A program made the position numbers and the translations under genes. From Chloranthus sessilifolius (Eukaryota; Streptophyta; Magnoliopsida; Chloranthales; Chloranthaceae): a DNA stretch of 64,000 bases. The stretch spans positions 120,922,331 to 120,986,330 of the forward strand of contig CM037585.1 of assembly GCA_021018995.1 (NCBI GenBank). The letters are read 5' to 3'. The notes beneath the pieces are model-generated. The model saw only the letters and a program-made list of their open reading frames with translations, was not told the DNA's origin and did not search any database. The stretch's first letter is position 1; the number at the start of each line of letters is the position of its first letter. Below are positions 21,196 through 32,523 of this stretch, piece by piece.

Positions 21196-23620
21196 GTATC
21201 TATCCGAGCTTTTGGAATCATGCTTGGTTCCCCATTATCTGTGATAAGTGCAAGTGTTAAACAAACCATGTCCTTAAATTTTTTAGGACGTTTCTTTGTC
21301 CTCTTTGACCTTCTCATGGTAATCTGAATCAGAACCGGTACCTGGGGGTGCAAGTCTTGAGAAATTGTGCCATCGAAGTCTTCATTATCTTTCTCATCTT
21401 TCTCATGTCTTTCAATATCAACTTGTACTTGAGGTTCACTAGATGGCTGAAGTTTGTCTTCCACCTTTTTCATTGGAAACTCATCTTCATTGAAAGTAAC
21501 ATCCCTTTCAACCATCACTTCGTGAGATTGTGTATCCCACAAACGAAAACCCTTGACTCCTTCGCCATAGCCAGTCAAGACACACTTTTTAGATTTTAGA
21601 TCCAACTTAGATCGTTCACTTCCCTGAAGTAATGCAAATGCCACATATCCAAGCACCCTCAAATGAGAGTAACTCCTGTGTCTTCCATACCAAACCTCAT
21701 CTGCAGTTTTCAAGTTTAATGCTGCTGAAGGCGATCGCTTGACCAAGTAACATGTCATGTTCTCTACCTTTGCCCAGAATCCATAACTCAAGCCGGAATG
21801 ATTCAATATATGCCACACTTTTTCTAATAATGTTCAGTTCATCCTCACTACTACACCGTTTTGCTGAGGATTTTCAGGAACTTTTAAGTGCCTAATAATC
21901 CCTTGACTTTTACAGTAAGCCTTGAACTTTGATAACAAGTATTCCCCACTATTATATGTTCTGAGAATCTTCACATTTCTGTCTGTCTGGTCTTCAAACA
22001 TATTCTGCCACAGCTTGAATTTCTGAAACACATCTGACTTATTTTTAATTGGATACACTCAAACTTTCCTAGAGTAGTCATCTATAAATGGCACAAAGTA
22101 GTTGGCTCCAACCACCGAAGTGACTTTAGTCGGTCCCCATATATTAGAATGTATATAATCAATCAGCCCCTTCGAAGTATGCTTTCCTGTGGAGAAACTA
22201 ACTTTCTTCTGCATTCCAAAGATACAATCTTCATAGAAATTTAGCTTATAAGTTTGAATGTCAGAGATTGTCTTATTCTTTATGAGCTCTATTAGCCCAC
22301 GTTCACTTATCTGATCAAGTCTCTTGTGCCATAAATCAGAGAGATCCTTAGAATCTGTCGTAGCCACAACACCACTGTCACTGATTGTGTTACCTACTAA
22401 AGTATACAAATTCTCCATCTTTTCATCTTTCATCAAGGTCATAACACCACGTACGTCCTTTAGTTTACCAGATTCTAGGATGATTCGATATCCTATCTTA
22501 TCCAATGCCCCAACGAGATCAGATTTTTCTTCAGATCAGGCACATGCCTAACCTTAGTAAGAATGTAAATACAGCCATCAAACATCTTGAGTTTGATAGA
22601 GCCGATACTCACTGCTTCACATACACCATCATTTTCCATCATTATTGTCCCACCATTGGCTTCCTTATACTTGTCAAAGCAATTCCTGTAGGGACACATG
22701 TGATACGATGCCCGTGAATCTAGGATCCATCTACCATCAAATTGACTGAAGCTTAACAATGCACACTATAGGTCTTCACCGAAATCTGACTTAGCAACAC
22801 TGGCCTATTACGAAGTCCCTTCATCACCCTTATCTTCATTCAATCTCTGCTTGTAATATTTGCGAATATATTCAGATTGTTTACAGAAGTAACAAATAAC
22901 ATCCTTTATATATTTAGATCTCCTGTTTCCTCTCGCTGATTTATTATCCCCTCTAGACTTATCTCTTTTGTGATCATGGTTCCGACCTCTTTCGCTCAAG
23001 TGACTAATCCCTTCATATTTAGATTCGAGTAATTTTCTCAATTCGTTGAAAAGAAGTGCATTAGTCACTTCTTCTACGGCTATAGTATCTTTACCATAAA
23101 TTAATGTAGTAACAAGGTGCTCATAAGATGGTGGCAGTGAGGTGAGCAAGAAAAGTGCAAGATCTTCTTCTTCAAGTTTCATCTCAATGCTCAATAGTTT
23201 ACTAACTATTTTATTAAAAGAATTCAAATGGTCATGAATACGCGTATCAACCTTCATACAAAGGGTGTAGAGTTGCTTCTTTGTTAAGAGTCTGTTGGAC
23301 AGTGACTTTGTCAAATAGAGAGATTCCATCTTCTTTCACAGATTAACAGTGGTCTTTTCGTAAAGAACGTTGTACAAAACTTCGTCGTACAAGTACAATC
23401 AGATAGTGGTTACGACTCTCTTATTAATAGAGTTTCACTCTTTATCGGACATCTTTGCCTTTTTTCCCATCTCCTTCCTAAGTAGAGCATCATAAATTCA
23501 TTGTCAGATAAGGAGATCTGTGACCTTGCCTTGCCACAAAGCGAAGTTATTCTTCTCTAAAAACTTCTCTACCTTCAATCGTGCATTCAAGACCTTCATC
23601 GCCATTGTAGCGTAAACTTG
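21196..23620 (-). pseudogene. Copia gag-protease-integrase polyprotein, broken
   Basis: In order on the minus strand: a gag part (about 23350-22810) with a damaged zinc knuckle (CYFCKQSEYIRKYY, in which the His and third Cys are replaced). Next a protease motif, WILDSRASYHMCP (usual DSGA changed to DSRA). Then a pre-integrase stretch with LWHKRLDQIS, integrase text with FIDDYSRKV and later PQQNGVV, and a C-terminal WDTQSHEVMVERDVTFNE domain. Breaks lie near 22808, 22495, 22059 and 21830. The protein ends where the element is truncated. Confidence 0.88.
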
Positions 23621-23634
23621 ACTCTGATACTACT

Positions 23635-24296
23635 TGTTAGGAATTCCCCACTCTAACGAACTCTCTCATCGCAATAAATGCGGAAAAATAAAAAGATGCA
23701 AGAGAACAATCACACAACACAAAGATTACGTGGTTCACCCAATCGAGGGCTACGTCCACGGGAGTATATGCACTATTTATAAATATTTACAACGCACACA
23801 CTCTCTTCTCTCTCGTACACTTTCAAACAAGATTAAACATGATCTTCCATAGCCAAACCGCCGTAAAATCCAAGGACGTTGTCCTTCAAAAAATAGAGAA
23901 GAGATCTGTCGGAACATAGTAACAATTCCGGCATAAGAACGACTTCAATCAAATCTTCAATCCCCAAGCAATTCTTCAATACCTTGCCTCTCCAAAGTAT
24001 TTACCCAAGTTTTTCTCTCTTGAAAAACTCTCTAATTCGTCCATCAGTTTTCCCTTTATATAGGAGACTCGAATCCTACTTCTAACCCCAGAGACACTGC
24101 TCAAAAACTGAACTCTACAAGTAACTCGACGTCTGCAGGTTGCTCAAGCGACTAAAACCTGAGAATTTTCCCTTACATACGTGCCCAAGTCACTCGAGCG
24201 AGAACCAAACTCGCTCGAGCGACTTTTCCCCAAAAGTTTGCTCCATGTTAGTGCTCACCTCGCTTGAGCGAGCCAACGTTGGGGTTAAACCTAACA
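23635..24296 (-). mobile_element. Copia 5' LTR
   Basis: On the minus strand it starts TGTTAGGTTTAACCCC and ends GGGGAATTCCTAACA, so it has short inverted TGTTAG ends. It is 662 bp long. A TATA-like CCTATATAAAGGG lies near 24060, downstream of a palindrome array. The flanking bases cannot be tested for a target duplication because the other LTR is missing. Confidence 0.88.
24142..24274. repeat. CTCGCTCGAGCGAG palindrome set in the copia LTR
   Basis: Four or five copies or variants: GTCGCTTGAGC, CTCGCTCGAGTGA, GTCGCTCGAGCGAG, CTCGCTCAAGCGAG. They lie just upstream of the TATA-like box. The motif is the same as in the gypsy-type LTR at 12075-14241, although the two LTRs are otherwise unrelated. 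Confidence 0.82.
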
Positions 24297-26700
24297 ATAA
24301 CATTATAGAGTAGTACAAGAAAGAATCTCAAGCAATCTTTGGAATGTCACTGAGGTAAAATACATAAAAGGTAAATAACAGAAATGGCCTAAATACAAAA
24401 AAGGTAATAACAGATTGTGAACAGGTGGAGATGAGAAAGAGATAAGGACAATTGGGGGTAATGATAGTGTGAAGCTGTGAATAATTTTGGATGCATTAAC
24501 TTTAATGTACTTTTAGGACAGTAATTTGGTTGATGCATTCACTTAAATGCAATTTTTATTCATTACAGGTAGTCTACCTCTTGGGAGGATGTCCTAAAAA
24601 TTGAAATCAATTAAAATAAATTTCTACTCCTTTGAATGTATGTAGTGCACTTGATCTTGGAAAAATGATGATGAATGCTCCATCATGGATGCATGATCAT
24701 GGCCACTCTCCCATTACGCTAGAATAATTACTGAATCAATGCCAGTCTTAAACCCACAGTTTTGGATGCAAGATGGCGTTTCTCCATCATATATCTTTAA
24801 CTATAACCACTAAATCCTATTAACTCAATGATCACTGCTTGATCATGGCTCTCAATCATGCCAATATCATGATTGCTTGATTGTTGATGTAAAATCATGG
24901 CCACTCGATCACTCCAATTAACGTTGAAAGCCCAATCAAGACCCTCCAACCTACAATATTGGATGAAATGGTTCATGTATATATAGAGAGCACATCATAC
25001 GCCTAACCATCTCCATGGAGCCATATTGGATCATGTATGATGCATTTTTACGTGATTTTGCCACTTTGTTTCAGTTGCTTTCAATCCGAACTACAGCCAT
25101 GTGGGTGGGTCCTTGGATTAAAAAGTAATGTGTTTAGACATGATGGGATCTTCGAATGGACATTAATCAAATTCTGATAACAGGGGATTTTCTTCCTTTT
25201 TAATTTAAAATTCCGTAGGTTTAGTAGCTGGGAATTGATAGGAAGGGCATTAAGTGTGGGGTTTTATTAGCTGTCTAACTTGGTCATAGTAAACATGGCA
25301 TGTGCAAACCTATCCACCTTTTATCTCATAGTAGTAAGATCATTTGACTGTTGTAGGCCCTCTGTCGAGGTTTTGGTACATGCTTGCTCTTTTTTGAAAT
25401 TCTTCTACTTAGCAATAGCTGTATAATAATCGATCAAAAACACTAAAACAATAGCTATATAAAGCTATGAAAGCCAATGATGGAAATAAACTTGCTTAGT
25501 TTTTTTGTTTGTGTAATATATTTTTTAAATCACCTGCATACTAATAGGACCGGCTTGGATTTCTCCCTTAAATTGTGATTTGTTTTAATTATTTGTAGTT
25601 TATCCCTTCAGATGAGTTTCTAGAGAATGGCAATTCCATGTGTCAAGCTTTCGACCAGTACCCTTTGCTCTGTTCCTTACAACTGCTCCTTTTTGTGGAA
25701 AGTTTCTTTTATCTTCTTGTCAACCAGTGGAATGCATGATCTGTTGAAGTTTAGTCCCACGACAGGTATATATAGCCTTGTCTCTCCTCTTATAAGATTT
25801 TGGGCCCCTCCGCTCATTGCCAATTGGTTTTGAGATAGATACCTAAATTTATCAAAAATCATGTGATTCAATCATGAATGAATGATCTTTCTACTCATGT
25901 GTGACTAATCGATCAAAACCACCAAGCATAATCACTTAATCATAAACCCTTGACTGTGGTTGCAAGATTCTGTTGCTTCGCCATAGATAAAGAAGCAATA
26001 ATTGAGCAGCTCAATTTTTCCCACTTGATCGTGGTCTCTTGATCATTACTAATTAGCGCTGAATGCTCCATCATGGTTTCCCAAGGTGGCATTTGTGACC
26101 AGAGGGCCAATTTTTCCTAGATTATTTGGGTTACATGGGATATGCTACAAATCACCTTTCTGAAATTTGGACTACTCCAGGTGCCTTCATGATGCCCTCA
26201 ATGGTGATAGAAAGGTGTATTGCGTAGTAAGGTAAAAAAACTTATAACACAAGTGCAAAATTCATGTGTTGCATCTGCTGGATATGATTGGCTACTACAG
26301 ACAGTTCTCAACCTACTGCTCAATATAGCCTATTGTTACTGCTCATTAGTTTTGGCCTTAGTTGCTGCCCCGTTTGAAGCATGCCATATTAACATTTGGA
26401 CTAGTGCCACCACAAAAATTCGATCTAGGAGACCCAACAAGGAACTTTGATGAAAGATTAATATAATTTCAGATTTATGTGCACAAATGTTTTTCTCTAA
26501 ACACTGATTGTTGCCATCTTCTGCCCTATTATATAAATAGCATAAATGTAAAATACAAGAGGATAGATTGCTCACTAGATATCCATCTATGAATGTAGTC
26601 ATGAATGCCTCATCCAACAGTCGTTAAAAGATAATAACTAATTCTTTTATGTGTTGATGAATGTGTAACTGTTACACATAAGGTGATTAAGGGGGCGATT
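24297..26700. repeat. Duplicated non-coding block X, copy 1
   Basis: This region shares long patches with 33.9-35.6, 44.6-46.4 and 57.5-59.5 kb, including 'gatcatggccactc' type words, 'tttcgaccagtaccctttgctctgttcctt' near 25650, and 'agtatagcctattgttactgctcagtag' near 26325. A degenerate SAUR promoter-like piece with 'tatatatagagagc' lies near 24980. No open frame has protein character. The first 300 bp after the copia LTR match nothing else here. Confidence 0.65.
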
Positions 26701-26937
26701 AAGACCGCCCATACAATGATCGAAACCAAACTCTTCTTCAACTCTATTGAGCAACGGCTGAAAAAGTGGATGGTTCTAGTAAGATATCAGAATTACGAAT
26801 CGCTTCTTCTGTTGCACTCCAACAAAAACGGCAAAGTGCCCTTTCAGAATATCTCTAGCTGTTGCACCTTGATTTCATCTGAGGGACCGTTGGAAGATAT
26901 GCTTGGCATGACCCATCGCCAGCAAACAGATTCCCAT
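26701..26937 (-). pseudogene. Third-class SAUR pseudogene
   Basis: From the ATG at 26935-26937 the minus strand reads MGICLLAMGHAKHIF, then a TGA, then in register GNQGATARDI-like text, a KKRFVI region, a TAG in place of Leu in the ISYLN motif, and the VEEEFGFDH region. The 3' end is lost near 26701. At least two in-frame stops disable it. It is closest to the copies at 28037-28133 and 35894-36182, which share MGI-L-HAKHIF rather than HAKQIL. Confidence 0.88.
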
Positions 26938-27117
26938 GCTCTTTTCAAACAATAGAAGTCTTGATAACTGAAAGCAAATAGATCTCAAATTCAAAGAGTG
27001 AGAAAGATAAAAGATCTGTGGATGAAAATGAAATGGTTGGCTGTGTAGATAGCCAATCATCTCTGTAATGGAGCCTATACATGGGGTCCTTTTCGAATCA
27101 TGGGTCACGTGTGGATG

Positions 27118-28036
27118 GTGTGGATCTAATTAGCTCTAAGTTGGAAATTTCAGCAGAGGCTTCCTAAGGGTTGGATCTAATGCTAGCTTTTCTTTCTACC
27201 GGACTACTTAGGAATCGAAGCAAGTGGGCCAGCCCCACCGTGCTTGACTGCTCTACGAGATTTTTAGAAGAGAGTTCCAGTTCTAAGAGCCAGGTACTTA
27301 GAGTGCAACTCTACTATATTTCGAAATCTCAGAGCCAACCTCGAGTTTTCTAGACAGAATAAGCAAAATTCGTGTGTTGAATGGGAGGGCAAGGGCCCTA
27401 TTGATAGTACTCGGTGATTTATATGCTAGGAGACCAGCATATAATCCAGAATTATACGCTGGAAGTCCGACGTATAATCCAAAATATATGCTGGGAGTCC
27501 AGCGTATAATTCGGTGCGGCCACGGGTTGAATTGGTCAAATGACTGGATGACCGGATCGGTCTGGAAGGGAAGAGTCTCGAGAAGGACTTTCCTTGATTA
27601 TACGCAGTCAGGATAGCGTATAATCCGGGAGTCGGAGTGGTTTGAGAGAGAGAAACCTAATCCAAAGCGGACTGATTATACGTTGTTGCTCCAGTGTATA
27701 ATTGAATTATATGCTGGGATTCCAGCGTATAATCCGGGGTAGTTCGGTCAGTGAGAGGGGAGTCCCAGTACGTCGTAGGGATGATTATACGTATTAGTTC
27801 CTGCGTATAATCGATTATACGCCTGGAAATAGACGTATAATCCACGAAAAATATTGGGTTGAGTCAGGTCCAATTATACGCTGGGAATCCAGCGTATAAT
27901 CCATTATAGGCTGAGTTCCCAAAGCTAAGTTTTTAAGATTTTGAGAAAAGGTTGGATTTTCCAGAAATCGTGGGCATGGTCAATGGTTGACTTAACATTT
28001 TGTATACTCTGAGGGGGCGAAAAAGGGGTGTCTACA
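27118..28036 (+). mobile_element. LTR-like insertion carrying a hairpin array
   Basis: The SAUR promoter text to the left stops near 27117. On the right, SAUR coding text resumes abruptly at 28037 after 'aaaaaggggtgtctaca', a typical LTR 3' end (GGGGTGTCTACA). The 5' end cannot be fixed and no target duplication is clear, so the insert is probably a truncated LTR or one involved in a deletion. No coding sequence is present. Its middle holds nine hairpin units. Confidence 0.6.
27416..27903. repeat. Nine imperfect hairpins ATTATACGCTGG-N-CCAGCGTATAAT
   Basis: Each unit is an inverted repeat of about 12 bp with a 3-7 base loop. They start near 27417, 27450, 27483, 27596, 27669, 27704, 27782, 27813 and 27872. 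The best copies match at nearly every arm position (27483-27512, 27872-27902). Others show compensated or single changes in an arm. Confidence 0.85.
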
Positions 28037-28133
28037 CTTTCGGAATATCTCTAGTTGTTACACCTTGATTTCCTCTAAGAGAACGATGGAAGATATGCTT
28101 GGCATGAACCATCCCCAGCAAACAGATTCCCAT
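28037..28133 (-). pseudogene. 5' fragment of a third-class SAUR gene
   Basis: From the ATG at 28131-28133 the frame runs MGICLLGMVHAKHIF and GNQGVTTRDIPK, then is cut by the LTR-like insertion at 28036. Promoter-like text with 'tatatatagcc' lies upstream near 28240. It is a second copy of the gene at 26701-26937 and implies a local duplication. Confidence 0.85.
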
Positions 28134-30480
28134 GCTCTTTTCAAAACTTAGAAGTCTTGATAACTGAAAGCAAATAGATCTCAAATTCAAAAAGTGAAGA
28201 AAGATAAAAGATCTGTGGATGAGAATGAAATGGTTGGCTGTATATATAGCCAATCATCTCGGTAATGGAGCCTATGCATGGAGTCCTTTTTGAATGGTCA
28301 TGTGTATTCACGTGGTTGTGCTTCTTCTCTGTCTTTGTACCAGTCTGCACTTTGGTCATCAGAATAGGTCCCAGTATTAACTTCCACTGCAGGCACTATT
28401 GCATAGGTAATTTTTCAGTTGGACACAGTGTGTCCTTCTGATTGAAATGTTTTGGCATGGTGGGTTCCACCCAGTGGTTTAAAAGTCGGATAATGAATCT
28501 AACTGTTGGAGGCTACAGTTCCGGTTCAAATGGTGGAGGAATTTTGTTGACCGGTCAACAAATAGTAAACTGTTAACCATGATTGTGAAGCTCATGCTTC
28601 AAAATTTGACTGGTCCCACCACATTTCAAGCGGCTGGACCAGATGAATCATACAATGCCTGGCCAATTAGCCAAAATTTCTCATCAAAATGTCTCATTTA
28701 AACATCTTATAATCATTTAGAATAATTATTATTCAGTTATAAATATTTTTCTTGATAGGTAAGCTGCAATTGAACCTGCAACCTGGAGGTTGCAATATTT
28801 TCAACCTTCCATTGAGCTAGCTATATTCAATTATAAATGTTATAACTTATAAGCATATTAGGGATTGAAATTAAAAAACATATATATCAATTTCCAATTC
28901 CCCCCTAAAGTTTAAAAATAAAAATAAACGCATTGGTTGGACTGGTCATCCCATGTCGTCAGGCTGGACGAACCATCTGGTTTGGAGTAAGGTCCCTAAT
29001 TCGGATCGCTCTTAATTGAGAACCGCACAGTTCTCAGTCAAGCGGGTGGTTCACATGGTCAGACCATGGGGTTCGACAGTTCCAGACCTCCCCATCGTAA
29101 AACAAGATCCAAATACTGGGCCAGAACGTAGGAGGCAATGGTTCTGGTTGAACCGCAGTCCGGCCATGGTCCCAGTCCCGTTCTTACAACAGTGGTCCCA
29201 CTAATGGAAAACTGATCAAAATTAGGATAGGATGTTATTTTTCAGGTTTTTCAGTTTGAAAACTCACCTTTGCTTTACTTGCATGTTGTTGAAGTGGGGC
29301 ATGTATTAACAATCTGAGTTGGTCGCAAAGAACGTGGCATCTGCCACCCTATACACCTTCATCATTGTAGTAGGACCATTTGAAAATGAAGTGGTTGCAT
29401 ATGATTTTAATTCATCCAACTCAGGACCACTTTGTTGCTTTATACAGAATTGAGTAGATAAAAAGGACTAAGAGATCCGACCCCAAATAGATATGACAAG
29501 GGGGTCATAATGATAATGAATAGGGTGACTCAGGGCCACTCAGTTGAGTTTTGGTGCATACTTATCTTTTTCTAATTTTATACTTGGCAATATTTTTAGG
29601 GCAGAATGCCTTAAAGAGTCCGCAGCTTTCACTTTTTACTTGACAGCGTCCAACATTTCGCCCATTACCTAAATAGGGTTCCGGACCTCGACTTTTTCAT
29701 TTTTTTTTAAAACCTAAACAAACAGGGTCTAAATATTTGACAAGTGCTGACATTGAATTTGAAAGGGCCTGGTATGGTCATATGTCCTTACCTATCATAT
29801 AAATTAGGAAAACCCAACCTCAACTTGAACCTTTCATGTTGTTCTAACGCAACGCCTTGCTGTAAGTGAAAAAATATGTTAGACAAAATTGGCCTTAGGG
29901 TCCTATATGAGACCGATCGGTTGGGTCTAATATTAGACCGATCAGTCCACTCTGAGAATGATCGATCGGTCTTATATTGACTGTTACACAACTATATTGT
30001 GCAGTATAAAAACTGTTAACACAAAGCAAGTCATGTGTTTCCGCTGCTTGATATTACTGGCAACTACAGATGGCTCTATGCCAATACTAGGTTTTTTCTT
30101 CTCAGCTCTGTTCAGAACCCACTGCCCAGTATAGTCTATTGTTATTGCTCGGTAAGTTATTGCCTTAGTTGCTACCCTGTTTCCAGAGTACCAGATTAAG
30201 ATTTGGACTAGCCCCAACACAAACAGTCGATCTAGGGATCCAACCAGGAAATTTGATCAATGCCTATCATAGAATTATTTGATGCCCTGCTTTGCTTTAA
30301 ACACTAATTGTTGGCTTCGGATGCATAATAATCCCATATCCAACTGTCGCCAAGGTGTCAAAGACCATCTCAAACTGTATTCTACATAAATGTAAAATAC
30401 AAGAAAGATTGCACACTAGATATCCTGTATCCAACTGTTGCTGAGGTGTTGAATACCAGAGACATCCAATTGTACCCATG
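28134..30480. repeat. SAUR upstream flank and spacer, duplicated
   Basis: This segment matches 36300-37907 plus 41201-41700, with 59700-61078 as a more distant copy. Recognisable shared text includes 'gaccggtcaacaaatag', 'gaattgagtagataaaaaggact' near 29450, and 'gaccgatcggt' words near 29910 and 41480. No coding sequence was found; several short open frames here differ between copies. Confidence 0.65.
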
Positions 30481-30889
30481 CCTCTAATGATTTTAATGTC
30501 TCTGAAATAAATTTAATATTTATAAAATGTTTAAAAATTAAGAGGCGGCGGATTCCGGTAAATACAGTATAATGTTTCAAGTGTCACCTCCTTCATTTAA
30601 GCTATTGAAGTAGGGAGAGGTTTCCGCAACTCCCCCAATAAAACAAATTGAAAAAATACAAAAAAACCATTATCAGTGAGCAGAGTGAGAGGAAATTCAT
30701 GGCCATCATACAAAGATCGAGATTCAGATTCTAAAAAATTTAATGCAATATTCAGTATTGTAGGTGTTTTGGGGAGATTCTGGGCTCCCCCTTGTATACA
30801 AAAAAGTTACATTTGGAAATGGAAATGACCCACTTTACAAAATGGGAGATTTTCAAACGAGCATCAAGGCTTTGTTTTCCATCCACTCC
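30481..30889 (-). repeat. 3' flank of SAUR gene, duplicated
   Basis: It matches 1-388 and 41720-42113. It is presumably 3' UTR and terminator region of the SAUR gene at 30890-31186. Confidence 0.7.
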
Positions 30890-31186
30890 TCATGAGTCAT
30901 TCAGACAAGAAGTTAAGTTTAAGAAGGTATCTACTTTGCATGGAATTGTTAGACCTCCCATATGATGATCAAATCCAAACTCTTCTTCAACCCTATCAAG
31001 CAAGGTCTGAAATAATGGATGATTCAAATAGGATATGGGAACAACGAATCGCTTCTTCTGTTGCTCTCCAACATAAACAGCACAGTGGCCTTTTGGAATT
31101 TCTCTGGCGGTACTTGATTGAATTCCACTTAGAGACCGTCGGAGAATCTGCTTAGCGTGAACCATCCCAGGCAAACGGATTCCCAT
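30890..31186 (-). CDS. SAUR family auxin-responsive protein
   Basis: Intact, intronless, 98 codons. I chose the ATG at 31184-31186 because all paralogs here start MGIRLPGM or a close variant, and because the TATA box lies 110 bp upstream; the open frame extends 60 codons further upstream only through 5' UTR and promoter. The N-terminal [15 protein letters not shown] is a short basic region. The SAUR core follows: [42 protein letters not shown] and GGLTIPC. The usual [15 protein letters not shown] is altered to [15 protein letters not shown]. Characterised SAURs act in auxin-linked growth, in part by inhibiting PP2C.D phosphatases; a specific role for this copy is not known. It is divergently paired with 32227-32523. 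Confidence 0.95.
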   Translation of the reverse strand: MGIRLPGMVHAKQILRRSLSGIQSSTAREIPKGHCAVYVGEQQKKRFVVPISYLNHPLFQTLLDRVEEEFGFDHHMGGLTIPCKVDTFLNLTSCLNDS

Positions 31187-32226
31187 CCTTTTTATGAAAC
31201 TTCTAAGTCGGGACAACTGAAAAAAAGAAGATCTCAAGTGAACAAGTGAAGTTAGATAAAAGGCCAGAGGATGAAGATTGAATGAACTGGCTGTCTCTAT
31301 ATATAGAGAGCAAGTCATATGAGCAATCATCACTCTAATGGAGCAAAGTGGTCCATTGTGGGTCACATATCATGTGCCCTCACATGGTTCTTCTTCTTCT
31401 CTGTCATTGTACCAATCTGCACCGTAGTCATTGGAATGGGTCCCTGCATTAATTTCTACATCATAAAGCACTACCGCACAAGTAATGTTTCCGGCAGACA
31501 AGAGTGCTTTTTTTATTGACATGTTTTGGCATGGAGGACTCCACCATGGAAATTGATTAAAATTCAGATAGGATGAGATTTTCTCATATCTCAATTTCTA
31601 AAACAGACTCTACTCGCTGGTGGTGATCAACAAATATAGATGAAGTGGGGCATGTATTAGCAATCCAAGTTGCTAGGTGGAAGCATGGCATGTGCTACCC
31701 TATCCACTTTTTATCATAGAATAACCATTTAGAATTGAGTGGAGTAAAAGGACTCAGAGCCGACCCTAAACAAACATAAATAGGTTGGCACATGCCATGC
31801 TTACCCAACAAAGGCCATGGATGTCAATCAATCTCCTTTGGATGAAGTTAGAACCCTCTGACCCTCTGTGTTGAAACATGTCAATCAAAAGGTCCGTCGG
31901 TGTGTCTACCCAAAACATTGGTTATGTGGTAATGAATGATGCTGAAATAAATGCAAGGACCTACCCACATGGCTATGATTGGTGCCAAGCCAAACAAGTA
32001 GCAAAACTATGTGAACCCACATGTACACACATGACCCACAATGGCCACATGCATAGCTCTCTTCACCACTATACTCGGTTTGGGAGATGATTGGCCACAT
32101 TCACTCTCTATATATAGAGGGAACCATGTCACTAAATTTTCATCCTCTTAGTCCCATATCTTCCCAGCTCTCCAATTTGAAATCTTTTTGTTTCCATTGT
32201 CCAAATTTCGAAGTTCACTAATAACC
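31187..32226. promoter_or_regulatory. Shared spacer of the first divergent SAUR pair
   Basis: This spacer is 1040 bp between the two ATGs. On the minus-gene side, CTATATATAGAGACAG (31292-31307 read in reverse) puts a TATA box directly against a TGTCTC auxin-response core (31292-31297). On the plus-gene side, CTCTCTATATATAGAGGG lies at 32104-32120. Both TATA boxes are about 110 bp before their ATG. The middle, 'catggcatgtgctaccctatccactttttatcat' at about 31684, is conserved in the other spacers. Confidence 0.7.
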
Positions 32227-32523
32227 ATGGGCATCCGTTTGCCTGGGATGGTTCAAGCCAAGCAGATTCTCCAACAATCTCTCACTAGAAATCAAGTAGC
32301 TACAGCCACTGATATCCCAAAAGGACACTTTGCTGTTTATGTTGGAGAGCAACACAAGAAGAGATTTGTTGTTCCCATTTCCTACTTGAATCATCCATTA
32401 TTTCAGTCATTGCTTAACAGGGTGGAAGAAGAATTTGGCTTCCATCATCAAATGGGAGGTCTCACAATTCCTTGTAAAGAAGAGGCCTTCCTAAATTTAA
32501 CATCCTGTTTGAATGGTTCATGA
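32227..32523 (+). CDS. SAUR family auxin-responsive protein
   Basis: Intact, 98 codons, intronless. The ATG at 32227 gives [15 protein letters not shown] as in the paralogs; an in-frame ATG 13 codons upstream (32188) is part of the leader and is present in two of the three plus-strand copies. The core contains [43 protein letters not shown] and [15 protein letters not shown]. The plus-strand genes differ as a class from the minus ones by VQAKQ, EQHKKR and FHHQMGG. It is nearly identical to 48359-48655. The leader includes 'ttgtttccattgtccaaatttcgaagttcac'. Expected to act in auxin-linked growth like other SAURs. Confidence 0.95.
   Translation: MGIRLPGMVQAKQILQQSLTRNQVATATDIPKGHFAVYVGEQHKKRFVVPISYLNHPLFQSLLNRVEEEFGFHHQMGGLTIPCKEEAFLNLTSCLNGS

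Larger units (their letters stand above)
21196..24296 (-). mobile_element. Copia retrotransposon, 3'-truncated
   Basis: Minus orientation: 5' LTR at 23635-24296, a tRNA-Met-type primer binding site right after it ('agtatcagagtcaag'), gag, protease, pre-integrase and integrase regions, then an abrupt end at 21196 against the family C LTR. Reverse transcriptase, RNase H and the 3' LTR are missing. Frameshifts and stops interrupt the polyprotein, so it is dead. Confidence 0.92.

Noticed and set aside
27118..28036. A complete solo LTR with defined ends
   Set aside because: The right end (GTGTCTACA) is convincing, but no matching TG start and no target duplication could be found, so I call it only LTR-like.
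31187..31366. A 158-codon open frame giving the SAUR at 30890 a 60-residue N-terminal extension
   Set aside because: The extension crosses the TATA box and leader and is not preserved in the paralogs, which all start at MGIR or a close variant.
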